Positions 1 through 8,987 of a stretch of 64,000 bases of DNA are shown piece by piece. The number at the start of each line of letters is the position of its first letter. Position 1 is the stretch's first letter. The notes under the pieces were generated by a model, which ran no database searches, had not been told where the DNA came from, and saw nothing but the letters and a program-made list of their open reading frames with translations. Where the stretch lies: NCBI GenBank assembly GCA_963743785.1, contig CAVURD010000004.1, positions 434,001-498,000 of the forward strand, given 5' to 3'. This DNA is from Bog-473 sp963743785. GTDB lineage: Bacteria; Actinomycetota; Acidimicrobiia; Acidimicrobiales; RAAP-2. A program made the translations under genes and the position numbers.

Positions 1-205
1 GGTACAGCAAGAAGCGAATATGCGACGAGAAATCCTCGACACGGGACGCCGCTTCGGCCAGTAGCGGATAGGTGCTGACGGTGAAGACGTCAGTACCTGG
101 GACGTGCCATACCGGTGCCTCCGTGTGCAGCCGACGGTAGAAGGGGTATGGATCGTCGATGACGGCGGGATCGAGAAGGAGCGTGCCGGGAAGAGCCACG
201 GTCAT
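1..205 (-). CDS. Cytochrome P450, N-terminal part, cut by window edge
   Basis: This is the first 68 residues of a probable cytochrome P450 that runs off the left edge. The N-terminus reads through DPYPFYRRLHTEAPVWHV, the substrate-channel region typical of soluble bacterial class I P450s. The I-helix, ExxR and haem-Cys motifs lie outside the window and cannot be checked. The ATG overlaps the stop of the upstream SnoaL-like gene as ATGA, so the two are probably translationally coupled in the operon ligase, SnoaL-like protein, P450. The expected role is hydroxylation of a hydrophobic substrate with ferredoxin and reductase partners that are not visible here. Family assignment is fairly sure; the substrate is unknown. 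Confidence 0.7.
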   Translation of the reverse strand, partial: MTVALPGTLLLDPAVIDDPYPFYRRLHTEAPVWHVPGTDVFTVSTYPLLAEAASRVEDFSSHIRFLLY

Positions 206-630
206 TGGCTCCCTTCTGAAGAGGCTGCTGATGCCATTTGGCGGAACATCTGGCTCGGGTCCTGGTAGGCCCATGTGGCCACGACCTTGTCTTCGGCGAT
301 CTCGTAGACCTCGCAAATCGCGACGTCGATGCTACGGCCGTTCGAGGTCAGGCCGACGTAGTCGGCCGTCTGGGTGCCACGCAGTCGCCATCGCGCGCAC
401 ACGAAGACACCCTCGCTGATCAGGAGCTCCTCGTCGAGTCGGAGTGGACTGAACGCCCTCACAAGCTGCCGCAGGCTTTCCGCCACATCATCGAGACTCA
501 GAGGCTGGTCGAGCCCTGATACCCACCTCTCACACGTTGGAGCGAAGTGCGTGATGTAACCGTCGACGTCACCTGCGTTCATTGCCGCCACGGCGGAGCG
601 TATGGCGACTGCGCTCGAACTGTCACTCAT
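202..630 (-). CDS. SnoaL-like / NTF2-fold protein
   Basis: A protein of about 142 residues with the pattern of the SnoaL-like NTF2 fold: an N-terminal helix (AVAAMNAGDVDGYITHFAP), then strands ending in a CEVYEIAEDKVVATWAYQD segment. Members act as small hydrolases, isomerases or ligand-binding proteins in polyketide, steroid and aromatic metabolism. The ATG at 630 is preferred because GGGGAGGAACGGGACAG precedes it. A start at 678 would add 16 residues and overlap the upstream ligase gene. The 3' end overlaps the P450 start by 4 bp. The reaction cannot be assigned from sequence. Confidence 0.75.
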   Translation of the reverse strand: MSDSSSAVAIRSAVAAMNAGDVDGYITHFAPTCERWVSGLDQPLSLDDVAESLRQLVRAFSPLRLDEELLISEGVFVCARWRLRGTQTADYVGLTSNGRSIDVAICEVYEIAEDKVVATWAYQDPSQMFRQMASAASSEGSQ

Positions 631-658
631 CTGTCCCGTTCCTCCCCGTTCCTCCGGA

Positions 659-2291
659 TCAGCGTCGGTCATAGGCAATGCCGGACGTCTCGCAGTCGAA
701 CACTGCGCTGCTGAGGGACTCGTCCCGGAGCTCCCGTTTCAACACCCGGCCCACCGGGCTCCGGGGCAGCTCCGACCTGAACTCGATGTAGCGCGGGAGC
801 GCGAAGTAGGGAAGCTGGTCGATACACCACCGGAACAGTTCCGCCTCGGTGAGTTCAGAACCTGCCTTGAGGGTCGCCGTGATCTTCAAGTCGTCCTCGG
901 TGAGTTGACTCGGTACGGCGTGCACCGCCACGTCGGCGATCTGACCGTGTCCCATCAGGATCCGCTCGACTTCGAAACTCGAGATGTTCTCGCCGCGACG
1001 GCGCAGGTAGTCGGCCTTTCGGTCGACGAAATAGAGGTAGTCGTCGTCGTCGACATGCCCGATATCACCGGTGTGGTACCACCAATTCCGGCTGCTCGAC
1101 ACGGTTGCCTCGGGCTGACCCCAATAGCCGGCGAACATGACGTGAGGTCGCTTGGGACGGATGACAATTTCGCCATCTGTTCCCCGGGCCAGTTCATTGT
1201 CGTCATCATCGAAAATGCGCACATCGAAGTATTCGTCGTTGATGACGCCTGCGGCGTTGGGCCGGTTGGTCATGCCCGTCGGCTGCCACGACACCAGGCT
1301 CGCCTCGGTCACGCCGTACGCCCCGGAGAAGGTGCGGACGCCGAAGCGCTGGCGGATGACCTTGTCCACTTCGACCGGCATGGGGGCGGCGCCGATGAGT
1401 CGCAGACTTCGGTTGGCTTCGGGGGATCCCGAAAGTGGCATCTCCGGGCGGTCGGTGTCGTGGGCCAGGAGGTAGGCCATCGTCCCCAGGGTCGACGTGA
1501 TGGTGGCGCCCACCCGGTTCATCTCGCTCCAGAAGTTCGACACGGAGAACCGTCGGTAGATGGCGGCCCGCCCACCGTAGAGAAGCGGCCCGACCACGGC
1601 GGTGGTGATGGCATTGAAGTGGAACAACGGCAGCGGGGTCCACACCACGTCGTCGGCCGTCCGATCCCAGCAGACGCCGATCTGTTCGGTCAGGGCAGCG
1701 TGATAGTTATGGCTCAGCATGCAGCCTTTGGAGAGGCCGGTCGTCCCACCCGTGTAGACGAAGGTGGCCAGGTCACCTGGTGACGGCGCCGCGGTGGGCG
1801 GCGCGTTGGTGGCGGTCAGCAAGTCCGTCCACTTGTGCACGTTGCCGGGAAGCGTCTGCCTCCGCCTCGCCGATGACCACGAGGTGGTCGAGATCCCCAC
1901 TCTGTCCGAACACCTGGGCTGCCCGCTCGGCCAGGGACGCCTCGACCACCAGCACCTTGGAGCCGGAGTCGGACAGTTGGTGCCGGAGGTACTCACCCTT
2001 GTACGCCGTATTGATCGGCACGCTGATGGCTCCGGCCTGCACGGTCCCCCACCAACTGAGAGTTGCTTCGGGTGAGTTCTCAATCAGGGTGGCCACCCGG
2101 TCGCCCGGATTGACCCCGAGTTCCGCTAGGGCATTGGCCAGGCTGTTGGCGGTGTCGTAGACCAGTCGCGCCGACAATTTCGTCGCACAGACGTCGAGAT
2201 ATTCGCCGTCCGGATCGTTCTCGAGTCGACGCTCGAGCAGGCTCCGCAAGGTGAGCTGTTCCGTTTCACTGCGCCAGGCGGTGCTCGACAC
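659..2291 (-). CDS. Acyl-CoA synthetase (AMP-binding), one frameshift
   Basis: A FadD/CaiC-like ANL-superfamily ligase that would activate a carboxylic acid to its CoA thioester. The N-terminal part (2291 to about 1850) carries the DRVATLIENSPEATLSWWG region. The rest lies in another frame (about 1855 to 659) with the P-loop YTGGTTGLSKG, the A5 region GAYGVTEAS, WYHTGDIG, and the C-terminal ENISSFEVERIL and SPVGRVLKREL segments. Joining the frames near 1850 gives about 544 residues, a normal length. The break is either a sequencing error or a real mutation. It heads the leftmost minus-strand operon with the SnoaL-like protein and a P450, fitting activation of the compound they modify. Confidence 0.85.
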
Positions 2292-2529
2292 GATGCTCCC
2301 TCTTTCTTGCGATCATTGCGTACGTGCTCTCAACGTGCCGCACTTGGCGTTATTGAACTCGGAGGACCGACCCCAATGGGCCAGCGCTCACTCGTTTTCC
2401 GACCTCTTGTATATGATATGCGCTACCACGAACCGTGGAAGTGCGGAGCCGCCTGCTGAGATCAGATCAGCCATTTTCTGGAACGCCGGATCGCCGCTAC
2501 GGTGCCTCACCCTTGGAAGGGAAGCGGCC
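2292..2529. promoter_or_regulatory. Divergent intergenic region, ligase operon / LLM gene
   Basis: This 238-bp gap separates two divergent genes and should hold both promoters. It contains an AT-rich patch around 2408-2421 (TGTATATGATATGC) that stands out from the GC-rich surroundings. AGGGAAG lies just upstream of the LLM ATG at 2530. No convincing operator repeat was found. Confidence 0.35.
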
Positions 2530-3515
2530 ATGTTCATCATGAGGTTTGCCATGCGTTCGGGCCCGGTCGGAGCGTCTGAGCGGGCCGACCTTTACGCGGC
2601 GACCCTCGACATGTGCGCCTGGGCCGAGGATCGGGGCTGTGCCGCCGCCGTGCTGAGCCAACATCACGGCGTGGACGATGGCTACCTCCCGTCACCACTC
2701 CCACTGGCGGCCGCCATCGCGGCCCGGACCACGACCTTGCCGATCAGCGTGGCCGCCCTCCTGCTGGCCCTCTACGAACCGGTCAAGTTGGCCGAAGACC
2801 TCGCCGTCATCGACCTGATCGGACGAGGCCGGGTCAGCTATGTGGTCGGAGTTGGTTACCGGGCAGAAGAATTCGCCATGTTCGGCATCGATCCGAAACG
2901 AAGAGGTGCGGTCGTGGAAAATCGGATCAAGGTTCTCCGTCGCCTCTGGGCGGGTGAAACTGTTGATGTCGAGGGACGCCCGGCCAAAATTTCCCCGATG
3001 CCCTTCACCCCCGGCGGACCCATGTTGGCGTACGGAGGCGGCTCCGAGATCGCCGCCCGGCGTGCCGGCCGGCTCGGCCTCTACTTCCTGGCGGAGAACC
3101 CCGATACGGGCCCTCGAGAACTTCTACACGGCGGCCGCTCTCGAGGCGGGAGTGACGCCGGTCGGGTGTGCGTTTCCGGCGGTTGATGTCCCTCTCACCG
3201 TGTTCGTCGCCGATGATCCGGACGAAGCCTGGAATGAAATCGGAGAGTTCCTCCTACGTGATGCCGTGAGTTACGCCAGCTGGAATTCCGCTCGGACCGG
3301 TACCTCGTCGGTATCGTTCGCAACCTCGGTGGCCGAACTGAGGGCGGAGCACGGCGCCTACCAGATAGTGACTCCCGAAGAAGCCAGCGCGTACTGTCAA
3401 GAACGGGAACGCGTTGGCCCTGCAACCGCTGGTCGGTGGCCTCCCCCCTGACGTCGGATGGCGGTATCTGGAGTCGGCGGCGGCGGTCGAAACGGGTGAA
3501 CTCGAGGTCGACTGA
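2530..3515 (+). CDS. LLM-class flavin/F420 oxidoreductase, two frameshifts
   Basis: A luciferase-like monooxygenase-family protein. The first frame (2530 to about 3100) gives the TIM-barrel core with SQHHGVDDGYLPSP, the DLIGRGRVSYVVGVGYRAEEFAMFG segment typical of the family, and GGGSEIAARRAGRLG. The second frame (about 3100-3400) continues with ALENFYTAAALEAG and EEASAYCQE. The third supplies the family-like end LQPLVGGLPPDVGWRYLESA and stops at 3515. The reconstructed length is about 327 residues. The ATG at 2530 has GGAAGGGAAG upstream. Whether FMN or F420 is used cannot be told. The gene is monocistronic and convergent with the epimerase. Confidence 0.8.
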
Positions 3516-3589
3516 TCAGGATCTGCCCCCTTGAGCGGGACCCGCCAGCCACTCTGGTCGAAGTGCTCGCCCACTGGGCCATTGGGGAG

Positions 3590-4564
3590 TTAGGGGATCT
3601 GCCCGTTGGAGCGGAGCCACTCGACGGTTGCGGCCATCGCGTCAGTGAGGGATCGAGGGGCGTAGCCGAGGGTGTGGCGGGTGTGGGTGTTGTCGAACCA
3701 CGGCTCGGGGAACCGCCGTTGGGCGAGATCGACCAGTGTGGCGCCATACCGGTCGACTGCCTCGGGGTCGGACGGGTCGAGGACCACTTCGGCGATCCGG
3801 TGCGACACTCCGGCCACCTCACACGCGACATTGAGGAAGGCGGCGGTGGACTGGGCGTCCTCGGCACCGAACGCCAGGTACTTATGGCCACCGAGGCCCA
3901 CCTTCGTGGCGGCGATGGCGCACGTGGCTACGTCCTCGGCATACACCCACGGCACCGGGTACGACACATACGCGGAGATTTTGCCGTTGACGGCACCGCG
4001 CACGGCCCGGTTGAACGAGGTCGGGCTCATGGCCCGCTTCACCGATGCTCCGGGTCCGAACGTTCCGCCGGGGACGACGATGACGATGTCCTGGTCCTCT
4101 TCCTTCACCCGGCGCATGGCCTCGACGTAGGCCGTTCCCTTCGTGACCGTGTACGGGTCGTCGCTCCAGTCGGCCGCCACGGGCGAAGCTTCGGTAAGGG
4201 GCACGTCGTGCTCGAAGAACGTCGTGGTGCTCAACGTGACCACTCGGATGTCATGCCTCACCCCGGCGTCGAACACATGCGAAGCTCCCTCCACGTTGGT
4301 CACACGCTGTTCCTCGATCTGCTGCTCGGCCCCGCCGAGTACGGCAGCCGAGTTGATGATGGCGTCGCAGCCAGCCGCCGACCGGACAATGTCGTCGGGT
4401 GACGTGATGTCTCCTTCCAATGGCTCGACGCCGAACCCGATCAGGGGCTGATAATCGCTTCCCGGGCGGACCATTGCCCGCACGTGGTCGCCAGCGTCAA
4501 TCAGCAGTCGGCAGATGTTCGACCCGATCAGGCCGGTGCCGCCCGTGACGAGATACGTGGCCAT
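3590..4564 (-). CDS. NAD(P)-dependent epimerase/dehydratase (extended SDR)
   Basis: A 324-residue extended short-chain dehydrogenase. The Rossmann nucleotide motif TGGTGLIGSN is near residues 6-15, followed by DI in LEGDITSPDD and the active-site segment DDPYTVTKGTAYVEA with Tyr-xxx-Lys. Members act on sugar nucleotides, 3beta-hydroxysteroids or flavonoid-like substrates; given the neighbours, a hydroxysteroid-dehydrogenase-like or reductase role is plausible. The start is set by GAGGAGGCTGGACCTG before the ATG. The gene lies 40 bp downstream of the alpha/beta-hydrolase gene in the same operon. The substrate is unknown. Confidence 0.85.
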   Translation of the reverse strand: MATYLVTGGTGLIGSNICRLLIDAGDHVRAMVRPGSDYQPLIGFGVEPLEGDITSPDDIVRSAAGCDAIINSAAVLGGAEQQIEEQRVTNVEGASHVFDAGVRHDIRVVTLSTTTFFEHDVPLTEASPVAADWSDDPYTVTKGTAYVEAMRRVKEEDQDIVIVVPGGTFGPGASVKRAMSPTSFNRAVRGAVNGKISAYVSYPVPWVYAEDVATCAIAATKVGLGGHKYLAFGAEDAQSTAAFLNVACEVAGVSHRIAEVVLDPSDPEAVDRYGATLVDLAQRRFPEPWFDNTHTRHTLGYAPRSLTDAMAATVEWLRSNGQIP

Positions 4565-4604
4565 CAGGTCCAGCCTCCTCGGGAGGATCCGCACCACGCC
4601 ATTG

Positions 4605-5588
4605 TCAAGTCGCCTCACGCAGGACCCGCGCCAGCCAATCGTCGCTGTCACGTTGCGCCTGTCGTGCCACTCTCGAATCGACGAACATCTGAAATCCGTG
4701 AGGGGCCCCGGGGTAGACGTGCAGCTCGGTGGCGACTCCCGCCTGATTGAGTCGAAGCCCGTAGTCAATGGACTCGTCCCTGAACCCGTCGACAGCACCA
4801 ACGGAGATGAACGAGGGTGGGAGTCCGGAGAGGTCGTGCGCTCTGGCCGGAGCCGCGTAGTACGGCACATCGAGACCGCCGTAGGCCTCGCCGAGATACG
4901 CCCGCCAGCAGAACTCGTTGGACTCTTTGCTGAAGACCGCCAACCCGTCGAGATTGCTCGAGGGGGTCTGCTGCCGGTCATCGAGCATCGGCGCCTCGAG
5001 CAGCTGAAAGGCAAGCGGCATCTCACCGCGGTCCCGGAGCAGAAGGGCGAGCGCGGCGGCCAGCCCACCCCCGGCGCTCACCCCGTACACACCCATTCGG
5101 GAGCGATCCAGTCCGAGCTCTTGTGCGTTGTCGTAGGCCCACACGAACCCGCGATAGCAATCCTCCAATGGCCCGGGATAGGGACATTCCGGCGCCAGCC
5201 GGTAGTCGACCGAAATACCGATAACACCGGCGTGGGGACACCAGGATTCGAAACGAAGGTCATCCATGTCGTAGCTCCCGAGGACGTAGCCGCCCCCGTG
5301 AATGCTGATGACGCCGGGCAGCGGTCCATCCACTCGCCGTGGTCGGTGGATCCGCAAGGGCACCTCAGGTTCGAGCAGCCCTCGGTATTCGGTCCGTTCG
5401 ACCGCCGCGGTACTCCCGAGGCCCGGGAGCGCCACCCGCAGTTCGGAAAGGGAACTCGCCGCTGAGTATTCAAAGGAAAATCCATCGAGGAGCGACGCAT
5501 ACTCGGGATCGAGGGGTTGACCACCAACATCCGCCGGAGCGGAAATGAGTCGATCTCCAGGCACTTCGAAGGGCCGGGATTCGGTCAT
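4605..5588 (-). CDS. Alpha/beta hydrolase, HSL (hormone-sensitive lipase) type
   Basis: A 327-residue carboxylesterase of the HSL family. It shows the oxyanion-hole motif HGGGYVLGS, the nucleophile elbow GVSAGGG with Ser in GxSxG, and the C-terminal acid/His region around RDESIDYG and GAPHGFQ, so a complete Ser-Asp-His triad is visible. It would hydrolyse an ester or lactone in the cytoplasm. The ATG at 5588 overlaps the stop of the isochorismatase-like gene (ATGA). The operon order is truncated SDR, isochorismatase-like, this gene, epimerase. The substrate cannot be assigned. Confidence 0.88.
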   Translation of the reverse strand: MTESRPFEVPGDRLISAPADVGGQPLDPEYASLLDGFSFEYSAASSLSELRVALPGLGSTAAVERTEYRGLLEPEVPLRIHRPRRVDGPLPGVISIHGGGYVLGSYDMDDLRFESWCPHAGVIGISVDYRLAPECPYPGPLEDCYRGFVWAYDNAQELGLDRSRMGVYGVSAGGGLAAALALLLRDRGEMPLAFQLLEAPMLDDRQQTPSSNLDGLAVFSKESNEFCWRAYLGEAYGGLDVPYYAAPARAHDLSGLPPSFISVGAVDGFRDESIDYGLRLNQAGVATELHVYPGAPHGFQMFVDSRVARQAQRDSDDWLARVLREAT

Positions 5589-6238
5589 GCCGTGGCCCAG
5601 GCCTGGCTCACGTCGTCAGAGGTGGCAAGGGTGGCGACGAGGGACAATGAGTGCGCCAGCATCTGGGCGCCGTACTCCACCGGAAGCCCAACCACGGCAT
5701 CGGACACGATCACGACTTGATACGAAAGGTTGACGGCATCAAAGACCAGACTTGGAATGGCGATGTTGAGTGAGACGCCAACCACGACGACGGTGGACAC
5801 CCCGCTGTTTCGCATCAACTGGTCGAGGGGAGAGCCGCTCAAAGGGCTCAGCCCGTGGTAGCGGGGGAGCACGAGGTCTCCGGCCTCGGGTCCGACCTCG
5901 GGCACCGGCTGGACCGCATCCGACCCGGGCGCATTCTTCATTCCCGACCTTCGCGCCACCGCAAACAGGCGGGCGTTGTGATTCTCGCCGAATCCGTCGG
6001 GCAGGTTCTCGGCCGTGCAGTGCACGACCGGTACCCCGATCCTTCGTGCCCCCCGGGCGACGTTGGCGACGCGCTCGATGAGTCCGACCTGGGCACCGGC
6101 CGCGGCCAACTCAGGCAGACCCGAATCGGGACCGACCACGCCCCGTTGCATTTCTTGGATGAGGAGCGCGCAACGGTCCGGCGCCACGAGATGGGCCAGG
6201 CGATCTGCCTTCGTCCCCGCGGGATTGGGGGCACTCAC
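5585..6238 (-). CDS. Isochorismatase-fold protein lacking the catalytic triad
   Basis: About 217 residues with the isochorismatase/cysteine-hydrolase fold, but all three usual triad positions differ. The N-terminal Asp of the IDMQ motif is Glu (LLIQEMQ, about residue 29), the Lys is Arg (VLPRYHGLSPLSG), and the nucleophilic Cys of the GxxxxxC segment is Ala (GVSLNIAIPS). The fold is otherwise intact, so this may be a conserved non-hydrolytic family member rather than a decayed gene. The GTG start at 6238 overlaps the stop of the truncated SDR (GTGA) and follows GGTGAGGACC. Upstream ATGs in this frame would lie inside that SDR remnant. The 3' end is coupled to the hydrolase gene by ATGA. Confidence 0.75.
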   Translation of the reverse strand: MSAPNPAGTKADRLAHLVAPDRCALLIQEMQRGVVGPDSGLPELAAAGAQVGLIERVANVARGARRIGVPVVHCTAENLPDGFGENHNARLFAVARRSGMKNAPGSDAVQPVPEVGPEAGDLVLPRYHGLSPLSGSPLDQLMRNSGVSTVVVVGVSLNIAIPSLVFDAVNLSYQVVIVSDAVVGLPVEYGAQMLAHSLSLVATLATSDDVSQAWATA

Positions 6239-6423
6239 CCCATGGTCCTCACCTTCGGTTCGCCACTCCAGCTCGCCGCGCATGCCGCAACGGCCTCGTC
6301 GAGGTCGAGGGCGCACACCGCCATGCCAACCTCAGCAAAATGACCGGACCATGGCCCGCCCGGCGCGGACCCACCCCTAGTGACCACGGCGATCCGACCG
6401 GTCAGGCTGTCTGGGTCCATCAT
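6235..6423 (-). pseudogene. Truncated SDR remnant (Rossmann N-terminus only)
   Basis: A 62-codon reading frame starting MMDPDSLTGRIAVVT. It resembles the first two strands and helix of a short-chain dehydrogenase, including the LTGRIAVVT entry and the acidic end of strand 2 (VCALDLDEA). The glycine motif is degenerate (RGGSAPGG in place of TGGxxGxG), and the roughly 190 residues carrying the SYK active site are absent. Its stop overlaps the next start (GTGA), so it may survive as a translated leader that couples expression of the downstream operon. It could also be an assembly deletion. Confidence 0.5.
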
Positions 6424-6618
6424 CTGGCGACACTGTCCTTTCGGCCCGGCCGCGGCGTCGCCGCGGATCGTGTTCGGCAGTACCCAGTGTGTACTATCTT
6501 TGGCAGTTAGATATTATATGCAAGTTATAGTTCAAAGGATTGGCGGGACGAGTAGCTCGGGCGAGACATCTTGCGGTCTCCCGGCCCAGATCACGAATCA
6601 ATGCGAGGCTGCGAAGAG
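6424..6618. promoter_or_regulatory. Divergent intergenic region with AT-rich core
   Basis: Between the divergent SDR remnant and SDR gene lies a strikingly AT-rich stretch (about 6490-6540: TTAGATATTATATGC and AGTTATAG) in otherwise GC-rich DNA. This probably contains the back-to-back promoters. No exact palindrome of operator quality was found. Confidence 0.35.
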
Positions 6619-7569
6619 ATGACCAAGTTATTGGAGGAGAAGGTCGCTGTCGTAACCGGTGCCGGCCATGGGATCGGTCGAGGTCACGCGCTCGAGCTGG
6701 CCCGCCAGGGTGCCCGGGTTGTCGTCAATGACCTGGGCAGCTCGGTCGACGGGGAGGGCTCGAGTCGCGATGCGGACCTCACCGTTGATCTCATAGCCGC
6801 CCGCGGCGGGTCCGCCGTCTCCGATTACGGGAACGTGGCGGAAGAGGCCGATGCCCAAGCGATGATCGACCGTGCGATCAACGAGTGGGGCCGGTTCGAC
6901 ATTCTGGTGAACAACGCCGGCATCGTGCGCGATGGCGTCATCTGGAACCTGAGTGCCGAGGCGTGGGACGCCGTGATGCGAGTCCACGTGAGGGGGCCGT
7001 GGCTGACCAGCCGGGTGGCCGCCCGGCACTGGCGATCACTGGCCAAGGAGGGCCTCGACAGCCGGGGGCGGATCATCAATACCACCTCGGGCGCAGGCCT
7101 GGTCGGCAACTTCGGCCAGACCAACTACGCCACCGCCAAGGCAGCTGTGGTGGGCCTCACTCAGACTCTGGCCCTCGAGCTCCATCGTCTCGGGGTCACG
7201 GTGAATGCCATCGGGCCGGCGGGGGCGACCCGCATCACGGGAACGATGCCCAACGCACCCACCGTCGTGGAACCGGATGAGATCCCCGAGGACGATTTCC
7301 ACCCGTTGGACCCCGCCGGCAGCTCGCCGGTAGTGGCCTGGTTGGCCTCGGACGACGCGCAACACGTGACGGGTCAGGTCATTCGGGTGATCGGCGACAA
7401 GATCCACCTCATGGGCGGATGGCACGAAGCCGCCAGCGCGTCGAATGACGGGAGGCGCTGGGATGCCTCGAAGGTTGGGGACGTCTTCGCCACGCAAATC
7501 TTCGGCTCGCAGGGACGCGGGCTCCAGATCCTGGTCCAAATAGCCCCGGCCAAAGAGCGGCTCTCGTGA
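6619..7569 (+). CDS. SDR-family dehydrogenase (hydroxyacyl-CoA dehydrogenase type)
   Basis: A 316-residue SDR with the NAD-binding motif TGAGHGIG, the NNAG motif in ILVNNAGIVRD, and the active-site Ser region INTTSGAG followed by YATAK. The VVVNDLGSSVDGEGSS insert after strand 2 and the long C-terminus resemble the (3R)-hydroxyacyl-CoA dehydrogenase units of multifunctional enzyme type 2, so oxidation of a beta-hydroxyacyl-CoA side chain is a reasonable guess. ATGs exist at 6601 and 6619; 6619 fits the usual N-terminus and has GAAGAG just before it. The gene is convergent with the amidohydrolase that follows. Confidence 0.88.
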   Translation: MTKLLEEKVAVVTGAGHGIGRGHALELARQGARVVVNDLGSSVDGEGSSRDADLTVDLIAARGGSAVSDYGNVAEEADAQAMIDRAINEWGRFDILVNNAGIVRDGVIWNLSAEAWDAVMRVHVRGPWLTSRVAARHWRSLAKEGLDSRGRIINTTSGAGLVGNFGQTNYATAKAAVVGLTQTLALELHRLGVTVNAIGPAGATRITGTMPNAPTVVEPDEIPEDDFHPLDPAGSSPVVAWLASDDAQHVTGQVIRVIGDKIHLMGGWHEAASASNDGRRWDASKVGDVFATQIFGSQGRGLQILVQIAPAKERLS

Positions 7570-7575
7570 TGCTCC

Positions 7576-8814
7576 TCAGCCGTTGGGATCCAGCGGCAAG
7601 CCGAGCAGATCTATGGCGTTGCCCCGAGCGATCCGGTTGATGGTCGCTTGAGGCAGATGGCCGAACTGGTCAGCCGCCGCTTGCCTGGAGTTCGGCCACG
7701 TTCCGTCCTGATGCGGGTAGTCGGTCTCAAAGACCACATTGGCCTCACCCACGCGATCCAGCAGGGCGACTCCGACCGGATCCTTGAAGAAGCAGCTGGT
7801 GATCTGGCGGTAGTAGTAGGTGGAGGGCAACTCCGGACAGTGGAGTTGCGACCCGCTCCAGCCCCGATGGGTGGCCCAGACGTCGTCGGCCCGCTCCAAG
7901 AGGTAGGGGATCCAACCGATCTGGCATTCGGCGAACATGAGCTTCAGATTGGCGAACCGGTGGAGCACGCCGGAGAACAGATAGTCGGTCAACCCTCCCG
8001 CACTGTTGCCGAAGAGGATCGTGGCCTGGACGGCATCGGGCGCATCAGGCGAGGTGGTGGGGACCTTCGTCCCCGAGCCCACGTGCATACAGACCACCGT
8101 GCCGCTTTCGGCGCAGGCCGCGAAGAACGGGTCCCAGTAGCCGCTGTAGATGCTGGGAAGGTCAAGGAAGGTGGGAAGCTCGCTGAACGCGACGGCCCGA
8201 ACTCCGCGCGCCGCATTTCGGACGACCTCGGCCGCCGCCAATCCGGCATCCCAGAGCGGCACCAGGCACAGAGGAAGGAGCCGGCCCCCGCTGGTCCCGC
8301 ACCACTCCTCCACCATCCAGTCGTTGTAGGCCTCGACGCACAACTGGGCGAGCCCTCTGTCTTTACCCCACAAGAACTGCTGACCGCAGAAGCGTGGATA
8401 GTTGGGGAAACAGAGCTGTGCTTCGACCCCGTTCACATCCATGTCCATCATGCGGTCGCTCCCCCGCCAGCAACCGGGGCGCATCTCGTCGTAGGTCACG
8501 CCGCGAAGTTGGACCTCTTCAGCCGCAAATCCCGCCGCCGCGATGGTCCGCTTGATTGACGCCCGGTGGTCTTCGTAGCACCACCACGCCACGTCAGGTC
8601 CCTCCGTCCCCGGGGACTCCACGTATGAGGAGCCCTTGAGCACCGGCACTCCTCCGGGCATGTACTCGATGTGAGGGCCCACCTCGCGCAGCCGGGCCGG
8701 CAGTCGACTCGACCACACGTCGGGTGGCTCGACCACGTGCGCATCGAGGTCGACGATGAGCGGGATGGTCCCGACCCCGGACAACGATTGGCCTTCGGCC
8801 ACGGCGAGCGCCAT
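7576..8814 (-). CDS. Amidohydrolase-2 family metal-dependent hydrolase (paralog A)
   Basis: A 412-residue TIM-barrel protein of the amidohydrolase-2 family, which includes ACMSD-like decarboxylases and hydrolases. The entry motif DLDAHVVEPPDVW contains the DxH metal site. Strand-end motifs include VCMHVGSGTK (His ligand) and the closing FETDYPHQDGTWPNS with the catalytic Asp. It is closely similar to the gene at 23093-24319, sharing the VEEWCG..GG..LPLCL.PLWDA pattern and the RNAARGVRAV block. It is divergent from the P450 at 8988, with an operator-like palindrome between them. The family is certain; the reaction (hydrolysis or decarboxylation of a catabolic intermediate) is inferred. Confidence 0.88.
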   Translation of the reverse strand: MALAVAEGQSLSGVGTIPLIVDLDAHVVEPPDVWSSRLPARLREVGPHIEYMPGGVPVLKGSSYVESPGTEGPDVAWWCYEDHRASIKRTIAAAGFAAEEVQLRGVTYDEMRPGCWRGSDRMMDMDVNGVEAQLCFPNYPRFCGQQFLWGKDRGLAQLCVEAYNDWMVEEWCGTSGGRLLPLCLVPLWDAGLAAAEVVRNAARGVRAVAFSELPTFLDLPSIYSGYWDPFFAACAESGTVVCMHVGSGTKVPTTSPDAPDAVQATILFGNSAGGLTDYLFSGVLHRFANLKLMFAECQIGWIPYLLERADDVWATHRGWSGSQLHCPELPSTYYYRQITSCFFKDPVGVALLDRVGEANVVFETDYPHQDGTWPNSRQAAADQFGHLPQATINRIARGNAIDLLGLPLDPNG

Positions 8815-8862
8815 TGCTAATCTTCCTCCTTGCCGACGGTCGGGGGGAGTATCGTACTGTAT

Positions 8863-8874
8863 ATCGTATACGAT
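8863..8874. promoter_or_regulatory. Perfect 12-bp palindrome in a divergent promoter
   Basis: ATCGTATACGAT is a perfect palindrome inside the 173-bp gap between the divergent amidohydrolase and P450 genes. A related half, ATCGTA, recurs at 8851. Its position suits an operator, and the TetR-type regulator encoded nearby (10186-10944) is a candidate ligand. This is inference from position and symmetry only. Confidence 0.4.
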
Positions 8875-8987
8875 CTAGCCATGGCGAGAACCCTACGGTG
8901 CCGCTCCCACCCGGCCCCCCCACGGACCGCCGCTGCCACCACCCTGGCTGGGTATCAGGAACGCCAGAAGGGAGCCGGTTGGCACCC

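Noticed and set aside
602..1783. Long plus-strand open frame over the acyl-CoA ligase
   Set aside because: Shadow of the GC-rich minus-strand ligase; no domain, and composition follows the antisense of a real gene.
6235..6423. Full SDR gene
   Set aside because: Only the first about 60 residues are present and the glycine motif is degenerate; recorded as a remnant.
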